IMG/VR virus record: IMGVR_UViG_3300025849_000281
Location: 1-20,476 of that record
DNA: 20,476 bases
Origin: a virus
Strand: one strand, 5' to 3'
The position numbers and the translations under genes were made by a program. Below the pieces are notes generated by a model. The model searched no databases. It saw only the letters and a program-made list of their open reading frames with translations, and was not told where the DNA came from. Shown piece after piece: positions 6,434-12,443 of this stretch. Every line of letters begins with the position of its first letter. Position 1 is the stretch's first letter.

Positions 6434-7512
6434 TGAGATATAAAGATTTAAAGATAGTAGAAAATTTTAAACCCGGTGATGAACTATGTGCAGGTATTGT
6501 CAGGTTAAAAAAGAAGCAAAAAGATATGGATGCTGACTCATTTAAAATGTTTTACGGAGATAGCTGGAAAAGATTAGAACACAATATAAAAAGATATTTA
6601 CAACAATTTCCAGATCCGGCAGTAGCCGCTAAAATTAAGAAATGTTGGCTAGCCGCTGGACAAGCAGATTTTGGATTCGGAGACGGTGATGGCGTAATTG
6701 GTGGAAATAAAAAAGGTACAGATAATAACGGCGTAATTGGTGGAAATAAAAAAGGTACAGATAATAACGGCGTAATTGGTGGAAATAAAAAAGGTACAGA
6801 TAATAACGGCGTAATTGGTGGAAATAAAAAAGGTACAGATAATAACGGCGGTACAGATAATAACGGCGGTACAGATGTTAAAGGTGGACAAACAATTAAT
6901 GATAAGTTTGGTACTGAAATGGCCACATTTGGAAATTTCCTAGACAACAATGACTTGGAAGGTGCTTTAGCATTCCTAGACGGAAATCCAGGATTTGCAA
7001 AAGCAATTGGACCAAAGTTTAGAACAGATATTCAATCTGCTTTAGATGCTGCAGAAGCAAAAGAACAAAATAGAATTGCACAAGAAAAAGCTGACAAGGA
7101 AGCTGAAGAAGCCAAACGTATTGCAGACGAAAAGGCAGCAAAAGAAGCTAAAGAAAAAGCCGATGCAGCTGCAGAAGCTAAACGTATTGCAGATGCAGAA
7201 GAGAAAAAACGACTTGATGCTATCGAAGCTGAAAAGAACGCAGCAGAAGCTAAGAGATTAAAAGACGCAGCTGATGCAAAAGCTGAACAAGAACGTCAGC
7301 AAGCAGAACTTGATAAGTTAGAAAAAGAAGCTGAAGAAGCTCGTATTGCAGCTGACAAACTAGAAAAAGAAAGAATAGAAGCTGAAAAAGAAGCCAAGCG
7401 TATAGCTGCTGAAAAAGAAGCAGAAGATTTAAAAAAACCTAAATCCAACTCTCCACAAACAGATGATACACCAGGGGATGTTGAAGAATTTGACTGGGAG
7501 GATTTACAATGA
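6433..7512 (+). CDS. Repeat and coiled-coil protein of unknown function (359 aa)
   Basis: I do not recognise a family. There are four parts. Residues 1-86 form a compact basic domain beginning MRYKDLKIVE. Residues 87-144 are four identical copies of GVIGGNKKGTDNN plus one short GGTDNN, encoded by perfect DNA repeats. Residues ~150-204 form a small domain with NFLDNNDLEGALAFLDGNPGF. Residues ~205-335 are a very long Ala/Lys/Glu helix (AKRIADEKAAKEAKEKADAA type), TolA-like only in composition, which would form a rigid rod or coiled coil. The C-terminus DVEEFDWEDLQ is acidic. It is translationally coupled to both neighbours (TAATG before, ATGA after), inside the gp14-gp15 operon. A virion or assembly scaffold role is plausible by position. 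Confidence 0.75.
   Translation: MRYKDLKIVENFKPGDELCAGIVRLKKKQKDMDADSFKMFYGDSWKRLEHNIKRYLQQFPDPAVAAKIKKCWLAAGQADFGFGDGDGVIGGNKKGTDNNGVIGGNKKGTDNNGVIGGNKKGTDNNGVIGGNKKGTDNNGGTDNNGGTDVKGGQTINDKFGTEMATFGNFLDNNDLEGALAFLDGNPGFAKAIGPKFRTDIQSALDAAEAKEQNRIAQEKADKEAEEAKRIADEKAAKEAKEKADAAAEAKRIADAEEKKRLDAIEAEKNAAEAKRLKDAADAKAEQERQQAELDKLEKEAEEARIAADKLEKERIEAEKEAKRIAAEKEAEDLKKPKSNSPQTDDTPGDVEEFDWEDLQ
6691..6864 (+). repeat. Perfect in-frame tandem repeat: 4 x 39 bp plus an 18-bp partial unit
   Basis: The units start at 6691, 6730, 6769 and 6808. Each begins GGCGTAATTGG and ends GGTACAGATAATAAC, and all four are identical base for base. At 6847-6864 an 18-base short unit keeps only GGC plus the last 15 bases, and a diverged start of another follows at 6865. 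Each unit adds 13 residues, so copy-number change keeps the frame. The lack of any silent difference points to recent expansion by slippage or recombination. Confidence 0.97.
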
Positions 7513-8288
7513 GATGGAATGATTTAAAAACTGTGGTAGTAGAATCAGGTGAGAAAGTAATTATTGCTGTTACATTTGCAAGTGGTAAAAAAATTACCAT
7601 AAGAAATGTACCAAAGTCGTTAACTACTATGCCCAACTTTGATGCTAAAGTACAAGCATCAGCTAAAAAAGCAAAGCCTCAAGAAACATACAAAAGTTGG
7701 GGAATAGTTGGTGATTCAGAAGCTGATAAAATTGATTCGGTATCTAAAGCATCAAACTCAAAAGATGGCAAAGACAAAGATAGTTTTGAAGCAAGTGATG
7801 TAGAAAAAGAAGCTATGAAAAATGTCTTAAATTTACATAGACTGATTATGAATACTATGGAAAAAAGCATTTGGAAAGGATTAGAACAAAATCCTAATTA
7901 TGATTTAGGAGAAAAACACTACTTAGAAAGATCAGTTGATCCTAAATTCCCTACAGGCGTATCATTTGAGTATACCATAGGCGGTAAACAATTTAAAATT
8001 AATGACATCAAAGACGAAATTGGTATTGATGTAATAATAAACACTAAAAATCCTAAAAAAGACGAGTATGGATATGAGCATGCTGAAGGTTGGCCAAAAA
8101 CACTGTATGACTGGAATAGTATGAAGGAAATAACAATTGATGCTGTAAATGCACGGGAACACATCACAACAGTTGGGCCACAGCAACCTAAACAAAAAGT
8201 TGACGGGCCTTTGCGTATTGCGATTTCACCTAAATCATTTTTCTATAGAAATGCTGTAACTGTAACACCAAGTACGGAAAACAACTAA
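7509..8288 (+). CDS. Protein of unknown function with MRWxDLK start (259 aa)
   Basis: I do not recognise a family. Its start, MRWNDLKTVVVES, mirrors MRYKDLKIVE of the preceding gene. A short beta-rich N-terminal part (EKVIIAVTFASGKKITIRNVP) is followed by a Ser/Lys/Asp-rich linker (~60-100). Then comes a helical region (EKEAMKNVLNLHRLIMNTMEKSIWKGLEQNP) and a mixed C-terminal domain with FEYTIGGKQFKINDI and GPLRIAISPKSFFYRN. There is no signal peptide or membrane segment. It overlaps the previous gene by ATGA and the gp15 gene by TAATG, so it is co-translated with neck and tail-completion proteins. A minor virion component or assembly factor is the natural guess. Confidence 0.75.
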   Translation: MRWNDLKTVVVESGEKVIIAVTFASGKKITIRNVPKSLTTMPNFDAKVQASAKKAKPQETYKSWGIVGDSEADKIDSVSKASNSKDGKDKDSFEASDVEKEAMKNVLNLHRLIMNTMEKSIWKGLEQNPNYDLGEKHYLERSVDPKFPTGVSFEYTIGGKQFKINDIKDEIGIDVIINTKNPKKDEYGYEHAEGWPKTLYDWNSMKEITIDAVNAREHITTVGPQQPKQKVDGPLRIAISPKSFFYRNAVTVTPSTENN

Positions 8289-9766
8289 TGCAACACTTTT
8301 ATGACGGACAGATAAGACGCTACATAACCCAAATGGTTCGTCTTATGAGTAACTTTAGTTACAAAGACGGCAAAGGAAATCTTACACAAATACCGGTTAT
8401 GTACGGAGATCTAACACGTCAGGTTGCAAACATTATACGTGACAACAGTGAAAATAAAATACCAAGTGCTCCACGCATGGCTGTTTATATTACTGGACTT
8501 GCAATGGATACAGCAAGACTTGCTGATTCAAGTTATATTAACAAAGTTAACATACGTGAACAAGCGTATGATGCTAATGGTAACGAATATTTAAACAAAG
8601 AAGGCAAGAACTATACAGTTGAAAGACTAATGCCTACACCTTATACCCTTACAGTTAATGTGGATATCTGGAGTTCAAATACCGATCAAAAATTACAAAT
8701 ATTAGAACAAATATTAATGTTGTTTAATCCTAGTTTAGAAATACAAACTACAGACAACTATATTGATTGGACAAGTTTAAGTGTAGTTAATTTAGAAAAC
8801 TTAACTTTTAGTAGTAGAAGTGTTCCAGTCGGAGTTGACAGTGAAATAGATGTAGCAACAATGACTTTTAACACTCCGATTTATATTAGTCCACCTGTTA
8901 AAGTAAAACGCTTAGGTGTTATTACACAGGTAGTACAAAGTATTTTTAATGAAACCAAAGGCACTATTGATTTAGATCTTGCAAGACCTATTACTCAAGC
9001 ATACGACGATGCACCAGTTCCACAAAGTGATGTAACAACTAGAATCGCAGTTACTGGTACGGGCGAAATTGAAGAGCAGATTACAAGCGAAGGTATATTA
9101 AAGACTGATGTAGATTCTTTAGTAACAACAGGACATGACAATTACGGATTATTAGTAATTGGAAATACTGCTAAATTAATTAACAAAGGTGTTGTTGGAG
9201 CAGAAACATGGACTGGTTATATTAGTGATATGCCGTTTAATTTTAACAGCGGAGTTACTGAATTACGTTTAAGACGTACAGACATTGCTAACGAACTAGT
9301 AGGTACTGTAGTTATAAATCCACTAGATGAATACGAATTAACTATTTCATGGGACGCTGATAGTTTTCCTGCAGATACAATCATGCATGGACCAAATGGT
9401 GATAGAAACAAAATAGATTATATTATTAATCCTTATAAAACAAATCCGACTTCGTTAAAGTCAGGAAACCCGCGTATATTAATACTAGACAGTATTAACA
9501 CTAGCGCCAAAGTAGGTGATGCTGGATATGATGGCCCTGATGCTTGGAAGAATAATGATGGTTCAGATTTTATTGCTAATGTCAACGATATCATTGAATG
9601 GGATGGCACAAAATGGCATATTGTATTTGATGCTAGTACAGACGACAGTACTGTTGTTTATACAACTAATCTTAATACAAGTAAGCAATATAAGTACGAA
9701 AATGATGAATGGTTACTAGCATATGACGGCGAATACCAAAACGGCACCTGGCGCCTAGCATTTTAA
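8288..9766 (+). CDS. gp15: Tail sheath stabiliser / tail completion protein, T4 gp15-like
   Basis: In T4, gp15 caps the finished tail tube and sheath and joins the tail to the neck. The first ~230 residues match its pattern: QHFYDGQIRRYITQMVRLMSN (T4: YFYNSSFRRYATLMGDLFSN), QIPVMYGDLTRQVANIIRDN, PRMAVYITGLAMD, then PTPYTLTVNVDIWSSN, LQILEQILMLFNPSLEIQ, and SVPVGVDSEIDVATMTFNTPIYISPPV. T4 gp15 is 272 residues and this protein has 492. The added ~260 residues are beta-rich and end in NDIIEWDGTKWHIVFD and YENDEWLLAYDGEY segments, suggesting small surface-exposed repeats. It starts by TAATG overlap with the gene before it and ends 13 bases before the Nudix gene. Confidence 0.8.
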   Translation: MQHFYDGQIRRYITQMVRLMSNFSYKDGKGNLTQIPVMYGDLTRQVANIIRDNSENKIPSAPRMAVYITGLAMDTARLADSSYINKVNIREQAYDANGNEYLNKEGKNYTVERLMPTPYTLTVNVDIWSSNTDQKLQILEQILMLFNPSLEIQTTDNYIDWTSLSVVNLENLTFSSRSVPVGVDSEIDVATMTFNTPIYISPPVKVKRLGVITQVVQSIFNETKGTIDLDLARPITQAYDDAPVPQSDVTTRIAVTGTGEIEEQITSEGILKTDVDSLVTTGHDNYGLLVIGNTAKLINKGVVGAETWTGYISDMPFNFNSGVTELRLRRTDIANELVGTVVINPLDEYELTISWDADSFPADTIMHGPNGDRNKIDYIINPYKTNPTSLKSGNPRILILDSINTSAKVGDAGYDGPDAWKNNDGSDFIANVNDIIEWDGTKWHIVFDASTDDSTVVYTTNLNTSKQYKYENDEWLLAYDGEYQNGTWRLAF

Positions 9767-9779
9767 AATAACTATTAGT

Positions 9780-10217
9780 ATGAAAGATAATATTACTGTA
9801 TGCAGTGGAGCGTTGTTCTATGCTCAAAACACCAAACGCTTCTTATTTCTACATAGAGTTCAAGGACGTACAGGAAACCTATGGGGATTAGTAGGCGGCA
9901 CCAACGAAAAAGCTGAAACACCATGGGAAGGTTTAAAGAGAGAAATCTTTGAAGAAATTGGTACTACTGAAATTAAAAAAACAATGCCTTTAGAAACATT
10001 TGTAAGTAATGATACTAATTTCTTATTCCATACATATCTTTGTGTTGTTACTGAAGAATTTTTACCTAAGTTAAATCACGAACACGATGGTTATGCTTGG
10101 GTAAGTTTTGGACAATGGCCAAAACCTTTACACAACGGATTAAAGAATACACTTAACAATAAAACTAATCAACGCAAACTTGAAACAGTATTTCGAGTTA
10201 TAGATTTAATGGATTAA
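9780..10217 (+). CDS. Nudix hydrolase
   Basis: Hydrolyses a nucleoside diphosphate linked to another group; the substrate cannot be read from sequence. The 145-residue protein holds a full Nudix box at residues 40-62 (G40-x5-E46-x7-R54-E55-x2-E58-E59-x-G61), so the Mg-binding glutamates are present. The fold around it is complete: an N-terminal strand VCSGALFYAQ, GNLWGLVGG before the box, and FLFHTYLCVV after it. Overall length is normal for the family. It follows gp15 by 13 bases without a clear ribosome site and is 3 bases before the cupin-like gene. It is therefore read with the structural operon, an unusual place for a nucleotide-metabolism enzyme. Roles in pool cleaning or alarmone/NAD-type turnover are known for phage Nudix proteins but not shown here. 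Confidence 0.88.
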   Translation: MKDNITVCSGALFYAQNTKRFLFLHRVQGRTGNLWGLVGGTNEKAETPWEGLKREIFEEIGTTEIKKTMPLETFVSNDTNFLFHTYLCVVTEEFLPKLNHEHDGYAWVSFGQWPKPLHNGLKNTLNNKTNQRKLETVFRVIDLMD

Positions 10218-10220
10218 CTT

Positions 10221-10583
10221 ATGGAAAATTTACAAAGTACATCACAAAAAACAGAATGGGGATACGAGTTAGTATGGGCAAGTGCTGAAAACTATGGTGC
10301 AAAAATGCTAGTGTTTACTCAACCAGGCAAAACTCCGTTTGCATTTACAAAGAAACAAGAACGCACTTGGTTTGTTAATAGTGGTAATATAAAGCTGCGC
10401 TGGATAGATACTAATAAAGGTCAGCTATACGAAGCAATTTTAAACGAAGGCCAAACATATCATGTTCCCCCTCATCAACCTGTTAGTATCGAAGCACTGA
10501 GTGGAGAAACTAGTATTACTGAAGTTAACAATGGTACGTTTGAAAATGATAAATGTATAATACTTAAACCTGAAGGTATATAA
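10221..10583 (+). CDS. Cupin-fold protein lacking the usual metal ligands
   Basis: A 120-residue single-domain protein with the strand pattern of small cupins of the mannose-6-phosphate isomerase C-terminal type: WGYELVWASAENYGAKMLVF, then PGKTPFAFTKKQERTWFVNSGNIKLRWID, then LNEGQTYHVPPHQPVSIEALSG. In active cupins the first motif has HxH. Here that position is F40-A-F42, and the second-motif His appears to be V88, while E47 and nearby H81 and H85 remain. It probably keeps the barrel but binds metal differently or not at all, acting as a sugar or ligand-binding or scaffold protein. It is tightly packed, 3 bases after the Nudix gene and with a TAATG overlap to the next. The fold call is by pattern only. 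Confidence 0.65.
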   Translation: MENLQSTSQKTEWGYELVWASAENYGAKMLVFTQPGKTPFAFTKKQERTWFVNSGNIKLRWIDTNKGQLYEAILNEGQTYHVPPHQPVSIEALSGETSITEVNNGTFENDKCIILKPEGI

Positions 10584-10852
10584 TGTTTCCAAAGTTAAAA
10601 GAATCTACGAAGTTTAAAAAAGATCTAGAACGTTTTACTTTGGCATTAAATAATTGTCCTGAAGAATACAAAGGACGAATGCAAGAGTTATACAATGATT
10701 GGACAACTAATGCAGATCAGATAGATATTGGACATGATTTAAACTTAGGTGCAACTATTGATCCTAAAAGTTTGAAAGATACAAGATTTACTTTGAATCG
10801 TACTAGAACACAACTTTTAGATTTGATGAAAAAATTATCTTTAAATTACTGA
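10583..10852 (+). CDS. Small protein of unknown function (89 aa)
   Basis: I do not recognise it. It is a helical, charged soluble protein (FPKLKESTKFKKDLERFTLALNNCPEEYKGRMQELYNDW, ending TRTQLLDLMKKLSLNY). Its ATG overlaps the cupin-like stop (TAATG), so it is the last gene of the plus-strand operon. Its 3' end overlaps the convergent fibre gene by 12 bases, with no room for a terminator. The gene is supported by coupling and plausible codon use, while function is unknown. Confidence 0.65.
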   Translation: MFPKLKESTKFKKDLERFTLALNNCPEEYKGRMQELYNDWTTNADQIDIGHDLNLGATIDPKSLKDTRFTLNRTRTQLLDLMKKLSLNY

Positions 10853-12415
10853 TATACGTTTAACGGTTATAGCACCAACCATAGATGCATGCAGTGTACA
10901 TTGATATCTATAGTTACCCGAAATAGTTTCTGGCACTTCCCAATATAATGTCCCGGCATCTTTTCCGTTAGCACTTGCTCCTGTACTTACATTACCAATA
11001 ACATCAACGTGTACAAGGCCTGTTGAGTATGCGGTTCCAGTACCATCTTGTATTTCAAATGGATGTCCGCCAATGCCGTCTAGATCAAACGCAATAGTCA
11101 TACCACCAATAGCATATAACGTAGGATTGTTTCCACTATATCCATGGCTGTCAACACTATATGCAGTATTACCTACATTATTCATTCTAATCATTGCCAT
11201 AGCAGGCATATAACTTTTATCAATAGTTCTACCAGTTCTGCCAACTTCTTCTAAGTTGTCATAACGTGTTACGCCCAATGTACCTGTAAAGTTAATTGTA
11301 ATAGTATCGTTTGATGCACTTGTTGATATGTTTGTTCCACCTGCAATAGTCATAGTATCTGTTATACTATTTGCAGTAAGTGAACCTGCATCACCGTTAA
11401 ATTGATACCATAAGTTTTGATCTGGATCTCCGCCGCCACCGCTTACTGTGTCTGGACCCCATGAATCGCCGTCCCATACAAGTGCTTGGCCTGTTGCCGG
11501 AGCAGTTGCATCTACGTTTGCTAAACTTGCTAAAGTAGAACTAGTATCTAATGCATCGGTTATTCCATAACCAGCAATAGTAGTCGGCTTTGCACCTAAG
11601 TCTGCAAAGTTTACAACAGCATCAGTTATTCCATACCCTGCTATAGTAGTTGGTTTTGTACCTAAATCGGCAAAGTCTACTACTGCATCGGTTATTCCAT
11701 ATCCTGCTATAGTAGTTGGTCTACTTGTTAAACTACTAAACACACCGTCAAATAATAAAGTTGTAGTGTCTGTTAAGTCACTTACGTCTGCTGGAATAGT
11801 TGGTGTGTTTTGTAAGTTATTATAGTTTAAGAAATAGATACTATCTTGGCCATCTAATGTGTCTGCATCTGTTCCTGCACCACCTGTTGTAGCGTCAGTA
11901 CCAGGTGACCATTTAGCGCCGTCCCATTTTAATACATTACCTGCTACAGGAGTTGTATTAGTTGTATCAACATCAGTTAAATCGTCAATACTTAGACTAG
12001 GAGTAGCCCCTGTTATAGTTAATGTTTTACCTGATATTCCTGTGCTTACATTTCCTGCACCTGCAAAAGTAATTGCATCAGTTGTGCTGTCAGCTGTAAC
12101 ATTGCCAGCATCACTATTAATTGTTACAAATACATTTTGATCTGGATCACCTAGTGTTCCAGTCATATTTAAAGTAACAATATCTCCTGTTACTGCACTT
12201 GACATATTTGTACCACCAGCAATAGTAAGTGTGTCTGTTGGACTATTTGCTGTAGTTGATCCTGTATCGCCTGCTACTGTTTTAAATTGATCAACATTGG
12301 CTGCTGCTACAGCTCCGCTGTCGACTAGCCATGCTGTACCATTCCATTTCCAAGTGGTAGTGCCGTCTGTAAATGTATCGTCTAGTACCGGTGATGCCGG
12401 AAAATTTAATGCCAT
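10841..12415 (-). CDS. Tail fibre-like virion protein with a C-terminal cupredoxin-like domain
   Basis: A 524-residue protein. It begins with a short fibre-type segment (FPASPVLDDTFTDGTTTWKWNGTAWLVDSG). Three diverged beta repeats built on DTLTIAGGTN...TLG follow, then a LDGQDSIYFLNYNNLQNTPTIP element, then three 22-residue PTTIAGYGITDAV..FADLG.K repeats typical of phage fibres. The last ~100 residues are different. GHPFEIQDG (H451) and YRYQCTLHASMVG (C506, H509, M512) match the His/Cys/His/Met ligand set of type 1 copper proteins, with the C-x2-H-x2-M spacing of amicyanin. It has a late-type AATAAATA box and an AGAGG site. The likely place is the virion surface, with host contact inferred. 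The copper-site idea is a hypothesis. Confidence 0.8.
   Translation of the reverse strand: MALNFPASPVLDDTFTDGTTTWKWNGTAWLVDSGAVAAANVDQFKTVAGDTGSTTANSPTDTLTIAGGTNMSSAVTGDIVTLNMTGTLGDPDQNVFVTINSDAGNVTADSTTDAITFAGAGNVSTGISGKTLTITGATPSLSIDDLTDVDTTNTTPVAGNVLKWDGAKWSPGTDATTGGAGTDADTLDGQDSIYFLNYNNLQNTPTIPADVSDLTDTTTLLFDGVFSSLTSRPTTIAGYGITDAVVDFADLGTKPTTIAGYGITDAVVNFADLGAKPTTIAGYGITDALDTSSTLASLANVDATAPATGQALVWDGDSWGPDTVSGGGGDPDQNLWYQFNGDAGSLTANSITDTMTIAGGTNISTSASNDTITINFTGTLGVTRYDNLEEVGRTGRTIDKSYMPAMAMIRMNNVGNTAYSVDSHGYSGNNPTLYAIGGMTIAFDLDGIGGHPFEIQDGTGTAYSTGLVHVDVIGNVSTGASANGKDAGTLYWEVPETISGNYRYQCTLHASMVGAITVKRISVI
11553..11716 (-). repeat. 66-bp fibre repeats encoding TIAGYGITDA
   Basis: Equivalent points fall at 11553, 11619 and 11685 (66-base spacing). 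Each unit codes for PTTIAGYGITDAV plus FADLG.K, with the third copy truncated on its far side. Unlike the 39-bp repeat at 6691, the copies have many silent differences, so they are older. Confidence 0.85.
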
Positions 12416-12432
12416 AATAAACCTCTACTAAT

Positions 12433-12440
12433 ATTTATTC
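12433..12440 (-). promoter_or_regulatory. Late-type promoter box for the fibre gene
   Basis: The minus strand reads AATAAATATTAG, ending 17 bases before the fibre ATG at 12415 and followed by an AGAGG ribosome site. The core matches the late boxes near 5.2 kb. Confidence 0.6.
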
Positions 12441-12443
12441 ATA

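Noticed and set aside
6691-6864. Repeat array considered as a CRISPR
   Set aside because: Units are directly adjacent with no spacers, and they are in frame within a gene.
6552-6950. Minus-strand frames with repeated FLFPPITPLLSVP or ICTFFISTNYA over the 39-bp repeat
   Set aside because: A perfect repeat of 39 bases keeps all six frames open. The plus-strand frame is coupled to its neighbours and has flanking domains.
11859-12140. Plus-strand frame of 93 codons opposite the fibre gene
   Set aside because: It is a shadow of repetitive fibre codons, with no start signals and wrong strand for the block.
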